This document shows, in pieces, positions 45,715-59,186 of a DNA stretch of 64,000 nucleotides (positions are counted from its first letter, which is position 1; every line of letters begins with the position of its first letter). Position numbers and translations under genes: made by a program. Source of the stretch: Grifola frondosa (taxonomy: Eukaryota > Basidiomycota > Agaricomycetes > Polyporales > Grifolaceae); NCBI GenBank assembly GCA_001683735.1, contig LUGG01000002.1, positions 1,922,001 to 1,986,000 on the forward strand, given 5' to 3'. The notes beneath the pieces are model-generated. The model was not told the DNA's origin. It saw only the letters and a program-made list of their open reading frames with translations, and ran no database searches.

Positions 45715-46813
45715 TCAAGCCGCAGGATGCTTGGCCTTGCGATGTCTGCCCACGGCGTCGGGACGAGACAGTGTCGCCGAGCATTCCGGGCAGTGCGTCG
45801 ACATCGTTAAGAGGTGCTGCGTCGCGATGTGCTTGCCGAAGCCGGCATAGTACAAATCGCGATCGAAATGGCAGCCCTCCCATTGACAACGGCCTCGAGA
45901 GTCCTTCTCCCAACGCAAAACGCCTGAATGACGGTCGCGGAAGTGGTGCGTTTTGAGGTGGTTGTTGATCCCCGCCGCCGACGTGACGGCGATGGGGAAG
46001 CCGCAGCCGCCGTCCCAGAGGCACTGCTCGCCATCTGCGCCCGCCTCCTCCAACTCCTCCAATGAGCCCGAGCTTGCGTACGAGGATGTAGAGCCTGTTG
46101 GAGAGGGAAGCCCGACAGATGAGGGACCTGGCTCGTAGTAAGCGGCGCTGTGTGCAGGCGGGTAGGCCGCTTGCCAATGGGGGTTGGCCGGCACCTGAAG
46201 AGTGTTCGGCGGGGTCGCAGGAGATACTACGATCGATGTGGTGACACTTCGATCCGAAAGAGAATGTTGGAGAGCGTGGACCGCAATCGAGTGAAGGCAT
46301 TCCCAGACGTATCGAGGAGCTTGCTGGGGAGGAAGGGAGTGGTCCACGAATAAGGCCCTGAAGTACCCTTGGATATCTGGGGAAGGCTTGTGATGCTGCA
46401 GCGATTCCATTGCTCGGATTGAGCATAGCCCACAGGTGCAGTAGCTAGAAGGGGCTGAGCAATGTCTTGGAGGGGCTGTGGTGAGGGCAGTGCTCAGCGC
46501 TGGAGGTATGTTGAGAATATAATGCTCACTGCAATGTGAACATCCAAGCTAAAAGGAGGTGCTTCAGGGATCGCATTGCTTGCTGGCAGTCTGCAAAGAG
46601 ACGTGAGTATGTCACATATGTTTCCCTGCTCATGAAATGCAGCTTACATGGGATGAGAAGCGTCCGTAGTAAGCTCTGGTTGCTCATACCAGACCGACGT
46701 CCTTTAGGATCACAACGCGATGAGTGACAATGCGATTTAGAAGAGGGATGCGATGCCCACCTGTCTTGGATAACGCCAAGGTAGGGCTCTGCGGGGAATT
46801 TCTCGTGATACAT
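45715..46813 (-). CDS. C2H2 zinc finger protein, paralog 1
   Basis: Start at ATG 46813 (MYHEKFPAEPYLGV), two short exons, and a main exon to 45715. Splicing ASHP|IEHYILNIPP keeps one frame. A predicted helical block DIQGYFRALFVDHSLPPQQAPRYVWECL is shared with paralogs 2 and 3. A Ser/Pro linker leads to three fingers at the C-terminus: CLWDGGC...HLKTHH, CQWEGC...HIATQH and CPEC...HRKAKH. Fingers with CxW-G-C and a final standard C2H2 recall fungal DNA-binding proteins of the Gli/Zic-like type; DNA binding is inferred. No frame damage. Confidence 0.8.
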
Positions 46814-49800
46814 GTTGAGTGAACTGGGTTAGATGGGGGAAGGAATAGAAGAACTGCAGGGGAGCCGCGTCGTTGAGACTATTTGAGCGGACTGCGTGCA
46901 TAACTGATCGGACATCAATTTTTCAACATCCGAACGGAAACGAGGACAACATGAGAGGATACAAGAGGACGAGGAAACGGACACCAATCACGGTGGAAGC
47001 TGTAGAGGCAGCTAGAGGATATTACGAAATTAGGTAAACATATGAGCGGAATTGGAACAAGCCGAATCGGAACGAACGATATGGACGGCAGGAAAGTGCG
47101 GCTTATTTGACGCGCATACTGCGGAAGGCATGTGAAGATTGCTTCAGTCTCGCTAAAATAGAGATGGTCCTCCCAGATTCAGAATCTCAAAGAGATTGCC
47201 AACTCCGTCCCCGAGCCTCTCTCGAACATGTCTCGCTTCCTTCGCAGGCGCACCGCGATGGACCGTAATTAAGATAAGCCCCGCGTCGTTATTCGGAGTG
47301 AATTTATCGTCACAAGGTGCGGTCGTTGGTCATTTGGTCCTCGTGGCCCCTCTATGTTCCCTCTCAGTCAAGGCGGTAGCTTTCTATGGCATCAAGACTC
47401 ACGTTGCAAGGCCCACCTCGTTTCAAATTATCGGACCCTTTGATCGAATGCGTTCCTCATTTACCGGCGGCGCCGCACCATGCGGTCGTCGCCCCCATGT
47501 AAATCCCATCCGGGATTACTGCATTCGAGTAGGCGCACGGATAATGATATGTTTCGGGTTGACTTGACCAAGAATTGAGGCCGGACGTCGATCACTGCTT
47601 CGACACGTGGAGGACACGTGGACAACACGGCTTACGCATACTTGCTCAATTTTATGTACGCTGTCCCACAATATCCACTAGACTTGTATTAGCGATACAC
47701 GGGGTAAAGCCGAGGCCAGGGTTTGCTTGGGCAAAGAGACCTGGACTTCCGGGAATCATGTGTGCAGTGGGTCTCCAATTTTCAGCTAGTCCATCTAACA
47801 AGATCACATACAACACATGGATGCCGGATAAATGTCAAAGTTTACTCATGATTGGGCGTGTGCGACTCACCCAATCCCAGACCCGTACCCTCCTTTGCCT
47901 TCGACGGGAATTCAGAGCCAACGGGATTATTTCCTGAATGATGATCAGTGCCTCGATTGCTCTCAGCGTCTTCAGCGCACTAACCCCAGGAAGCCATGAC
48001 AAATCCTGTACCTGGCATCCAGGCTCTCCATTCTTCGCATGTGAACGGATTGAACCAAAGAGGCCGGGAAGCTTCTTTTCAGAGTAAGCATTCTCGCTTG
48101 AGCGTCGAGTCAGATCCCGAAGTCGTCTGAGGATCTCACGACGTTCTCGAATCGCTCAAGTTCGTGAGAACGATCATCGGTATCCCGCGCATAGCACAGC
48201 TTATCCTGAGAGCGTAGAGACGAGTCAATGGAGCCTATCCTAACCTCCCTCGAATACGAACGTTCTATCATATGCGTAGCTAGCGATAGATGTGAGCTAC
48301 GACGCACCGTAAGCAGTCTGTTCCCGCACTAGCAGGATCCATGCAGGTCGCATTCTACCATCCTGCCGTGTAACGCCCCGGACGGCAGCTCCCAGAGGCT
48401 TCCATCGTAACGTTTAGTGGCTTCATAAGTTCGCCTTCGACGTGGCGTATGCCCAGACACTGTGTAAAATGACAAACCCTTCTTCTGACGCGCTTATATC
48501 CGAATCTGATGTCCGTAGTCATGTAAACGAAGAGCCTTAGTCCTCATGGATTCCAGTGGGTATTGCCACAGCCTTCTAAACGCCTTCCCCGAAAATCCTC
48601 GGACATCAAACGAACTGCAAAAAAGCTGGTTTTGAATGATGAGCGTCAGTGATAGATGACCTCGATGTGTCGCCTACAGAAACAAATAACGCATGGTTCC
48701 ATTATGGCGTCACAGAAGGTACTGTGAAGAAGGGATGCAAATTCAGCGCCGCCATCGGTAAGATCCGAATACAACCAGTGAATACATATTTGATATCTCC
48801 TGGTGTACGCGGACCCTTCCAAAGATGGGGTGCCTCACGTTTGCATTCTCGGTCCTGATCAATAATAGTTGCCTACATGTACTAATCACGAAAATGAGAA
48901 GACCATGTGCCACCTTAATAGAACGGGGGAATCGTCCGATATCACGGACAACTCGGGACCGTGAGATGAAGGTGGACCATCATGTGTGGGGCCGAAGCCC
49001 AAGCATCGCAGAATGTGGAAGAGAGAAGTGCAGGGCGAGGACCCAATCCGCATGATCAGATATCCCACTCACCGAAGATGCATTCTCCCACACTACGAGA
49101 TGGCGAGGACTGGCCGAGCGATATGCATACAGTGCCTCGCATCAAGCCCAAACTCATAGTGCATCCACGATTGCATCGAGGACGTCTATCATTTACGCGA
49201 GCGTGTGTCTGTGAAAAGATCACCAATTTCAATTTATGTGAGAAGCGTCGGCCGCTCGTCAAAGGCCAATAATCACAACTTTCGAGAGTAATGCTTGGGA
49301 TACTCGCGAAATGATTCCGAGCTAGAAGGACTGTCGAGTCCATCCGCAGACACCTGAGAACTAGGCACATTCTACCATGAGGATCAGATATAATATTACT
49401 CACGGTTCTGCCGCGAAATGTTACATGAACGCTGATTTGCCCTGCTGCTCATGCCAATTATACGCTTGAAGTTTCCTGAAGCGGCGACCGTATCCGGTCA
49501 GAATCCTTGCCATGCCATGCCTCCTTTGTATAAGGTTCCGGACTAGCCGGCGGAATAAACGACGCCTGAGTCGGGCCGTCTTTCGATGCCATGTTCCGTA
49601 CAGCTGGGTCGCCGCTCTCCTGCAGCGCATGCACGTAGACCCGCATATATGCGCAGCCTACTAGTTGAATATAGCTACACAGGTCCGAGAGAAGCCATGT
49701 GAATTTTCCTCGAGCAACCATAGAGAAGATGGCGACTGCCGAGTGATCAAAGAGGTTTTGGGGAAGATTCTTGTGGGGGGGGAGGTTTTCGTCATGGTAA

Positions 49801-51393
49801 TTAGGATGGAATTTGCACCATCATCTGAAATTTTCCTATACGTATTCTCGCAATTTATCGAGTAAGGGGAACTCACCGCCGATTGGTCCCAAGTGAACGC
49901 GGAAACCGGGCACTTCCAAACCAAGTAGATACAAAGGCGTTTGATTCCACAAACCCACCGATAGATGCACTCAGTGACCTTTCATATGCGGATCAGCAGT
50001 CTGCACAGCAAAGATTATAGACGGCGTGCACCGTCGGCGTCGTGTCATACCAGCTGAAATTTCCAATTCACCGTCTCCGCCGAAGCCGTTCTGTTGGGTT
50101 GGCTTTGCCCATAATACTGCATGGGTGATACTCGCACCGGGTAGTAGAGAGGATAGGTGTTGGGGTAGGGCAAATAAACGGTCTCGAACAGGTCGGAGCT
50201 TGACGACAGATGGGATCTCCGTATTTCCTCATTAGGAAGGTTGAAGGTTTGTGTCAACTGCACCGCCAGACATTGCCTCCAGCTTCAGAAACTCCACCAC
50301 GTATGATTCTCGTCATCCCCGCTCCGCCCTGTTCACAAAGTACTACTAGTTTATGTTGAGAAACCCTCTTTAACGGAAGACCTCGTCATGATTTTTGGGA
50401 TCTCTGTCTAAATTCTTGTTGGCCGAGTCGACACAGCCTCCGTTGGGATGTAGAACGACAGGGAGCAGGTGTGTAGAATGCGACTCGCCGTAGTACATTT
50501 TACTTACGAAGAACAAATTCTATATAACTCTATAGGATACATAAAAATGTCCTCGAAATCGCGCGCACGTCGAATCACAGTTGCTGAGCGGTCACGGACG
50601 TTAATGGGGGATGGACTTGGCTACTAGCATCCACTAGATCTGTGTAAGTTCTCCTTTCACGTTCAAAAGTGATCTAAAACAAATTCTTCAATGCGAATTG
50701 GTCAGTCAATGTTGGGGAGATGGAAGCATCGCCGAACCATACCAATAGCTACGGCGGGGGTCTCGTCGTTGGCTTTCGCGCGTTATTTCAGTACTATTTT
50801 GGGGATTCACCGCGAGATTCAAATGGTCATGGTAGATCAGCTCGCTTATGACAACTTCCAGACTAGCAGCAATTAATCTAATGGTCTCGTAATCTCAATC
50901 TAAGCTATACGCGGCGACATTTCTTCCGACTTTTGGGTAATGATGCGTGGAATTGCATGACGACACGACAATATGAACGGAGATAAGTATACGCGCGACC
51001 TGATTCTATCCCGTCCATCAAGTCACCGCTGCATCGACATGTCAGGGGTGCGTGCTATTTTCTGTTCTCTACTCCATCGTAGTCATCATTGGCACAGGAC
51101 TAGGCATGCAGAACGATGCAATGACAATTGGGAAGCAAGAAGTCCATATCGTTATATTAAATGATCGAAGTAATTAACTACAGGCATCGAGCCCGACCTC
51201 AGTTAGGAATAACCAAGGGAATCGCGAACGCCATAACGAGCAACTTAGATGAAACCTTGTGCGAGCCTTGCGCTAGCGCTACGGAACAACATAAGAATAT
51301 CAAGTCCAAATTCGAGAAGCTGTGGGTTGAATGAGTCTTATTCTAATGCAATTAATCGTGGCGACGGACCGCGTACCACATCCGGTGAGAGAA
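46814..51393. other. Gene-poor 4.6 kb segment
   Basis: No recognisable protein on either strand; ORFs are all under 125 codons. Minus-strand ORFs at 50045-50263 and 49458-49721 are the least random-looking (Tyr/Pro/Ser-rich) and could be remnants of a gene, but no family motif is seen. No obvious transposon protein remains. Confidence 0.5.
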
Positions 51394-52427
51394 TTAAGCC
51401 ACGGCATGCTTGGATTTCATGTGTCTGTCTAGGGAGTCGCCACGGGAGAACCGCACACCGCACTTGGGACAGGATACCCCCGTCGTTCGTAGGTGCTTCG
51501 TCGCTATATGTTTTCCATAGCTATCGAAATACATCTCGCGGAGCAGAGTACATCCCTTCCACAAGCAGTGTCCGCGATCGTCCTTCCTCCAGTGCACCAC
51601 CCCGGACTGAGGGTCGCGGAAGTGGTAATCTTGGAGATGTTTGTTGATGCCCGACGCGGACGTCACGGCGATCGGCACACCACATCCCCCGTGCCACAAA
51701 CATTTCGCGTTACCATCCCCTACGTCCTCCGCATCGTCTGCTACACGAGAGCTCGTATAGGAGGCGGTAGGAGAGGGGTATGGCTCGTCATGGAGGATCA
51801 AGTGCGGTGCGACGTGACCTGTCGGCTGGTGAGTGTCGTGCTGAGCTGGAATGCTGCATCCAGCATAGGTCGAGACCGCACTGTGCCATGCAATCCCTTG
51901 TTCAGAAAGTCGACGGAGGTACTCCCAGACGTTGCACGGGACCTGCTGGGGATCCAGAGACTGGTCGCCGAAAAGTCTCTTCAACGAAAGTTGAATGTCC
52001 ACAGGCAGCGTCTTGACGTTCCAGGGGAATAGCTGACGTGGCTCACATGTAAAATGTTCCGTTCAGATGGTATTGATCACGTCAACGTACATTAATGTCC
52101 ATCGTATCAACAGGGAAGGCTATTGGGGATGCCTGAGGAGGTATTCTGCGTCGAGCGCAATAATTGTTGAGTAGAGTAACAGAAGTGTTGCTTTTGAGAG
52201 GGACTCACATGTGTGTTGGTGGAGACGACACTGCAGCATGTTGGTCAACAGCGCGGAGGCCTCCTTCTTGGTCGGACCAGAACGGCGCCCTTCCACAATG
52301 CAACATAAGCGGGAATCAATGAGCAGTCGATGGAGTCTTACCCGTGCTGATGATAATCCGCATTGTTCCAGAAGGGTTCCTGGCCGCCGTGAGTCTGCCA
52401 GTTAGAATTATCGTAAGGACCGTACAT
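51394..52427 (-). CDS. C2H2 zinc finger protein, paralog 2
   Basis: Start at ATG 52427 (MYGPYDNSNWQTHGG). Three short 5' exons splice in phase (DYHQHG|APFWSDQEGGL, THI|IPPQASPIAFPVDTMDIN|LFPWNVKTLPVD) into the main exon, ending at 51394. The helical block DIQLSLKRLFGDQSLDPQQVP, VWEYLRRLSE is followed by fingers CLWHGGC...HLQDYH, CLWKGC...HIATKH and CPKCGVRFSRGD...HMKSKH. It is closest to paralog 1 in the finger region (VPIAVTSASGINKHL versus FPIAVTSAAGINNHL). Likely a nuclear DNA-binding regulator; target unknown. Confidence 0.8.
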
Positions 52428-54460
52428 TGTGATTGTAAACGAGTGTCAGGGTAGAAGGTCGAGAAAACAAATGAATGATAGAGCAATCCAAAGGGGATGC
52501 AAGTGGGAGGAAGAAAGGAAAGTGAGGATGACTGGGAAGTGGGGAGGGGACTACGTGGATGGTGGTTTATTTGCAGGCGGCGCTCGGACTCAAGATCTAC
52601 ATGCATCAATAACCGAAGACCAAAAAGGAATATGATTAGAGGCATTGTAGAGGATGCTCGGCGACCGCCAATTTAGTAGATGACTCGGCATTGTATCCGA
52701 TGTCTCGGCGTAAGTCTGCACTTGCTCACGTCGCACAGCCGGCGGAAGAATTGGGTTCAGGCCTTCTCAGATCCCAGTGTCATGGTCAACATCTCTATAT
52801 CGGGGGTAACTTCTGTCCGTCGACATCAGGACTCTTCCTGAAACACACCTCTGTGCCACCAGCCTTGGTAACGTATCGTTACCATGCAGACTTGTTATTG
52901 TCTGCATTACGTATCTATGTTATAATGTCTGTCACGGGCATCCCGGCGGACATTGCAGCCTCGTGCGTGTTTCAGCACACTCCTGTACATGTTAAGGGAT
53001 CACGACGGTGTCCGGATATGTAAGAGCGCGACCTACTTTTCGGATAACGAATATTTGGCTCAAAACACGGTCGACTGGAGTCTGCTGATCTGTTACAGGC
53101 CATATGTTATCTGTCATTGGTCCGATCGAGCTTGCAACCTTCGATCAACCTGAGAATTGCGGATACTCCACCAATCTCGGGTAATGCTTTATTCATGTGC
53201 AGCGAATGTCAGAGGATTGTCGCGGGAAGGCCTGAAATATCTGTTCTACCCAATCCATTCTTCCCATGCAAAATCAACGTGCAAGAACTTAGCATGGAAA
53301 GGGTTGTCTATTTAAAAAGATAGTCAACGTGCGACCATCGCTGCCGCTCAATTTGAAGAATGCCTCTCGGCGGCTCCGTTAGAGATTGGGCTACTGGACA
53401 AGATCTAGTAATGCCTCCTTGTCTAGACGCTAGCGTGCCGAGCGTCTGTGCGGCGAATTCTAGAGGTGAAGAGTCAGGGCACTGCTCTTCCCATTCGCTT
53501 GCGAACATTGCCACACAGCCACCCACGAATACAGGTACACGCATAAAGATTCGAGCCTAATCTTCTGGACGATTGTGCCACCCTGGACATAATATTAACG
53601 GAAGATTCGACCTAAAACTGAAACAATCCACGGTGGATGGCGGGTAAGTGAAGCATCAAACACCTTGACAGAGATGTCACGAAGGTGTAGCAAACCGACG
53701 AGCAATCCGTCAGATGCCCAGGTGGGAACCCATCGTCCACGGGATTGGCTCTGATGACATTGCTGCGGCTAGTTTTTCCTAATGCAACAATCGACTAAAA
53801 TTAACAACCACCGGGACATCACAACTCACATATATATATATACTTTCTTGCAATATTCGAGATACGCGAAGGAAGAACCGTATACTACACTTTAGAGCTG
53901 GAATAATGCACATAGGCGGAAAATGGCTCACGGCTTGCAAACAGTCTCTTGCGGATTCCGTACGAGTCTCAAGTGGTTTCTACGGTTCGGGATTAAGGTG
54001 TCCTTAGTGGAGTGATAAGAAGGTGAGAAGGACAGCGACGCCGTAGGGCACAGCAACGTAGGCCGCGACTCCTTCCTGATTGTTATCTCGAAAGGTACTG
54101 TTCGCACGTGATCTGGTTCATTGTACAGATCTGTGAGGCGCTGGGAAACTTGAGACTTCGAGCTTTGCCCGTTCATGTTCATTGCGGTTTAGGTGTACTG
54201 ATGAGATCGGTTCGACTTGTACCACATTTCGACTCAACCCACCCCTATCTCTGCGAAGACATTCAGTGGCAATGCATGATGCTGATCACTTTCGACCACC
54301 TCACACCGCAACCTATATAAAATATTGAGCCCATGGACCACATCACCAGTCTCCTTCATCTCCCTTGCGTTATCAGTCTGTCGGCTGCTCTCTAGCAGCT
54401 TTGAGGTTTCTCGAACCTCCACTCTCTTGTTCATTCTCTTTTCTGTCCTTACTCTTGAAC
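52428..54460. other. Intergenic 2 kb, no gene seen
   Basis: Upstream DNA of divergent C2H2-2 (-) and C2H2-3 (+). A short AT dinucleotide run occurs at 53829-53842. Short ORFs show no family signal. Confidence 0.5.
54314..54320 (+). promoter_or_regulatory. TATA box candidate of C2H2-3
   Basis: TATATAA about 140 bp upstream of the start codon of C2H2-3, followed by a pyrimidine-rich leader. Confidence 0.45.
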
Positions 54461-55596
54461 ATGTATTCCCCTAACAATGGACCGCAAACTCTATATTATG
54501 TCCCTTTCCTTGGCGACGAGGCCAGCGAAGACGGGTGAGAACCATCTGCACTATGTCGATGGGTTTAACTTACATTCCGTGCTTCCTCATCTACGACAGA
54601 TTGCAGCGGCCTATCGAGGACGAGGTCCAACGATCTGACTTGAATGCCGTGTATCCGTATGTGAAGTACGCGCGACTCCTTCGAAGTGCTTGAATCAACG
54701 AATATCCGTGTTCTGACCACTATTCTAATTGTAGTGCTGACCCGACGGCGCAATTTGGTATTGCTCCAACACCTATGGACAATTTTCCGCATGGAAGCAT
54801 TGCCAATGCTCAACATTCCTTCCCTTTTCACTCCCCTCGAACTATGACGTCGTGTGTATACGACTTGAATCATTCGGAGCCATGCCAAGGCTTCGCTCTT
54901 GAACTGCCTTTGGACATTCAGACCTACCTACTTGAATTGTGCACTGGTTCAATCACGCCGAACCGAGTGCCGATATCAATCTACGAACAGCTACGAGAGT
55001 TCTGCAACCACGCCATCATCCATCTCTCTAGTTCTGTACAGGGCGATGATATTCCTCGCATTCAGCCTGGCGCGGGTCCCAGCATGATCCGCAGGGACAT
55101 CGATGACTTCGCATCGGCGTATCCAGTACCACATATCGGGGCCAACTCTACGACGTCCTTTTCTCCTTCCGGAGTCGTTGGCGGCCCTAACCCTCTCCAG
55201 AGCGCTCATTATGTCTCCGCTCCATCCCCTTCCTCATCCACCGGTATGGACACGTCGATCATTGGAGGGGCGGAGATCGGACCCAGCGTTGAGTGTCGCT
55301 GGCTAGGAGGTTGTAATATTCGGATCCCAGGTAACAGACCTTCGACAATCAACGCGCATCTCAGGCGCTATCATTTCCCTCAAATGGGAAAGACGGCCTG
55401 GGATAGGGAGACTGAGATGTGTCAGTGGGATGCATGTGACCGCCCACACCGTATACGGTATTCCAACCTCGCAAAGCACATCGCGACTGTGCATCTACAT
55501 TCGACAAGTGTCGTTTGTCCTGTGCCCGGATGTGGTCAATGTTCTCGTGTCGATGCCTTGAAGCGACATCTCCGGGATCAACACGGGCTTCAATAA
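54461..55596 (+). CDS. C2H2 zinc finger protein, paralog 3
   Basis: Exons 54461-54534, 54600-54656 and 54735-55596. MYSPNNGPQTLYYVPF start, DLNAVYP|ADPTAQFGI junction in phase, helical block LPLDIQTYLLELCTGSITPNRVPISIYEQLREF, Ser-rich linker, then VECRWLGGCNIRIPG...INAHLRRYHF, MCQWDAC...HIATVH and CPVPGCGQCSRVDALKRHLRDQH. The three-finger array and exon layout match the other three copies, and INAHLRRYHF is shared with paralog 4. No lesion. It is the only copy on the plus strand. Confidence 0.85.
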
Positions 55597-58500
55597 TTCG
55601 CCAGGTACGCTGTTCCAGTTTCTTTCGTTAGCTCGATCCTCATCCGGTTTTATGGAGGTACGGTGGTCATCCTTTGAACCGGGGACGTCGAGCAGGACTC
55701 TATTATGCCCCTTATCAAATTGCTGCTACGGACGAGACTGCTCTTTGCGGACTACTAGTATCACGGTATACACACGTTGTTCTACTCTCTCTTCTACGGT
55801 CGTTCTTTCATTTTTCAACTCTCATAATCATGTTCTTATCTCTCAATGCACGCAGGTTTCGTCTATACCACTATCTTTTCGATCTCGACGTTTTATCCAC
55901 GGCTTTTCACTCCACGCGCACACCCCTCATTGTTACCAATATTCATCGTGGTATCCTACCAAAAATACATATGCTTCGAGTTGCATTGTCTTCATACTTA
56001 ACATAGTTTAAATCTGCGCCAGTTTCCCTTGGATCATCTGAACGACTGTCAACAATTCTTCCCCTTACGTCGTGTCGATAATACTGAAAATGTTCGTACA
56101 TTTATCGATTTATTCGGAGCATCATAATGAACTTGTCATAAGTGTCTATGTTGCGACTTCTATGTGTGTTCTAAACAGTACGGCTGATTACCGCCTAGCT
56201 TGCGCGTTTACGACTCTCAGCTATCGACACTCCCTGTCCCAAGCTTCCCAAGAAGAAACCTCCACCTTCTCCGACGCCTTTCCTATTCTCTGAGGCGATA
56301 TAGGCCTGCACGTCGCCGAAGGAAAACGAAGATAGGCTCCCCTTCCTCAGTGGTGCTGCCGCTCACGCCATCAGCCTCGTCCTGGACCTGCTCGAGGGGC
56401 GCGAAACTGTCCCCGCGGAGACTGAGACACCGACGCTCCCATCCTTGAGTCATAAACATCACGAAGCTCCTCGCAGATGTAGAAGCGTCGAGCGCGAAGA
56501 CTGCTGGAGAACACGAAGGTGCGGTTGCGGTGGGGGTGTTGAACGTCTGAAGTGTCAGTTGGGCGTTCATGGCTAATTCCCTCCCACAACTTACTCGATA
56601 GCGTTTCAGCCGCTCTCTGTTCTCGTCTGCCATCGAACGGTTCTCTGCTGTCTTGATCGCCGCGATTGCATCTGCGTGCGATTAACCATGGCACTCTGCA
56701 CTGCGTGAGTCGCGCCCTTCTCTTCGTTGCTGCCTCTCCATCCACATTCTGCTTTCCTGCTCTGCTCTCACTTTTCCACACTGACCGCGTAGTGTTTGCC
56801 TTCCCTTCTTTCTTCCCATGCATACTCGCCACAACACGCAGGAACTCACCGTCACCATCCAGACACGGCGAGTGAATATTGTATAGTGGAGTGAGTGGCT
56901 TACGTGGAAGCCACCTCGCGTATCGCAGCGTGAGACGCGCCCCATGCGTGCTCACCAAGATCGGATTAAGTCATGATGATGCATGACCGTCAGCGCTTCA
57001 GCCCCGCCTAGGTGTCCGGCGCTGTGAGTCCAAATTCGCGATTTAGTTATTCCACCTCCGATTGAGATCTAATCGCTTGTACGCTGATCAGGATATTCGA
57101 TCGTTGCGCAATCGGGCGCAACTCTTTGTGGATATGCTTCCGCTCTGCTGTTGTCGCTCATGTTCCACACATGTCTTTTCTTTGACATGCTTTGAGATTT
57201 TGGCCTTCGTTTGAGCCTTTGGTGGGATGCCGCAGCAATGAGGTTCATGCCGATGAACCCCGCCCACAATGCGCCTGGGCGAAGTGTTCGTGAGCACGTG
57301 ATCTTGCGTTCGAGCACGAGAAGTGGATTATCTTTTCAAGTTGTGCGATGAGTGAGTCCTACCTCAAGCTCATGGCATTGCTGATCGTCTTAATATTGTG
57401 AAACTATGTGTACACAGATGCCTTTACATCTGAACGTTGAACGTTGGCATAGAAATATTCGGTCCGTACATCCGGATGGGGCTTGGTGCAACGAGTCCAG
57501 GACACTCCGGTCCGTTTCATACTGCAAGCTATCTGCAGTGTGCACTCCGTGCACGATAGCGACTTTTTGGGCCTGACAGGTGTTCATTTTCAGGTCCTCA
57601 GCTGCCCTGTTTGCAACGAGAGGGTTCGTAAGTGATGAGTAAATGCTAACGTCTATGGGAGTCTCCCATGAAGGCACATGATATGTCACGAATTTTGCTT
57701 GGTGAGCATTGGCCTTTATCTCGGGGTCATTCCAGATCCGCTGGCACTATCTTGATCAATGAATTACGCATCTCTGTCTAACAGATTTGCATGATTACAT
57801 GAACACAGAGCTTGTTTCTTTGGAGTTTGGTTAAACGTTCGCGGTGTTTTCCCGTACTTGAATGCCTAAACTAAGGCTAATTTTCTCGTGGTTTGTCCAA
57901 AATCAATTGCTACATCTCGATTCTCGACATCCGCGACCTGTTCACAATTCGTTTAGGTTTGGTTCGCTGTCCTCTGGCAAGATGCGATGACTCTCGGACG
58001 TACCTCGGTTCTGACAACGGATCTCAAAGGTTAAAGACCGAACTACTATGGACGGTCCTGCGCGCTGGCTTCCTCCCCCAAATTGTGACCGGCGCGACCT
58101 ACCCGATGTGTCGCGCAATCGTGTTTTAGGTTATGTATGACTTCTCGGTTGGAGCCGCATTGCTCAGCGGTACAGTGACGAATGACATTTACAGTTTCAT
58201 AGTTGCAATTTATCTGCCCTTCGAGAAGCACCTAACATGAAGCGATTAGCGACCGAATGGCTTTACTATCCCGCTGTAACTCGAACTTCAGGCATGTGTA
58301 TTTTAAACTTTCTGAAAATAACAAAAATGCGCGTAAACGAGAATGTAAACATTGCCTTAGCTCGATATTCCTGTCTGTAGATATATACATATCACTAGTC
58401 GATTCACATGCACCTGCGGATGAAGGCAGAATGCTCCTTTGCTTCAGCCGCATAAACAAGGCGGACGCTAATACTAGTGTAAAGACTCCGTTTCATTATT

Positions 58501-59186
58501 GGGGAAATGCGAGCCAAAAGCCGTACCTGAATACAATGAATAACCGTGCAGCAGGCTTGATGACGACGGAAGCCTGCCTATTTTGGAATAATTCCAACGA
58601 ACATCTCGCGCAAAGTTAGCTGATGCGTTTTCTTTTGTATCCAGAACTGTGTTTTTGTTGCGAATTCAATGTAGCATAGTAAGAACACGGGATGCGGACA
58701 TGAAGAATGAGTACTATATATTCCAGCGGTATTATACATACAATGAGATAGAGGTAAAGAGTGTGAAACATCTCGGTCCACGCCGAAGAACGTGAGGCGA
58801 GAGTATTTTTGAGACTAACGGTGTGCAAAAATTGATGGTGTCAGTAAGAAGTGACCGCGAATTTGTTGCAATTAAATGTATGATAAAGGACAGATTGGAA
58901 GAAGAGAAGGAGGGAGATCGCACATTCCCGGAAGACGAAAGCTTTCGGCAGTCTGAGGTATGGGGAGGGGAGTAAGTTATTTGGAGAAGCGCAGGTATTA
59001 TTCAAATAGCGCATGCCGCAACGTACAAGACATACTGTGCAAAGTTCGGTCTGAACTGGGTATGAAAGCCCCATTGAGGGCTATTTTTGACGTTCTTTCC
59101 CAGAAGAAACCTGCGGAGGACGTTCTGCTTCAATGTGAGTGAGGATAGACGATAAATATACTGAAGGCTGTGCATACCTGGAGCAT
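55597..59186. other. Gene-poor region containing repeat copy A
   Basis: Apart from the repeat block at about 57045-57915, no gene is recognised. Overlapping ORFs around 56280-56960 on both strands lack family motifs. Confidence 0.5.
57045..57915. repeat. Direct repeat block, copy A
   Basis: Shares long collinear stretches with 62155-63225, for example TTCGAGCACGAGAAGT, GGGAGTCTCCCA, CATTGGCCTTTATCTCGG versus CGTTGGCCTTTGTCTCGG, and CTAAACTAAGGCTAATTTTC at the end. Same orientation, about 5.1 kb apart. On the minus strand both copies keep a frame with KANAHQAK, YHV-SWETP, SSLTNP and ANRAA. Confidence 0.75.

Noticed and set aside
47196..47937. Two neighbouring plus-strand ORFs of about 120 codons
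   Set aside because: No family motifs, no splice-consistent join and no shared composition with real genes here.
53829..53842. AT dinucleotide run
   Set aside because: Too short to be more than a trivial microsatellite.
56371..56958. 195-codon minus-strand ORF
   Set aside because: Arg-rich composition on both strands and no motif; overlapping ORFs on the opposite strand are equally long.
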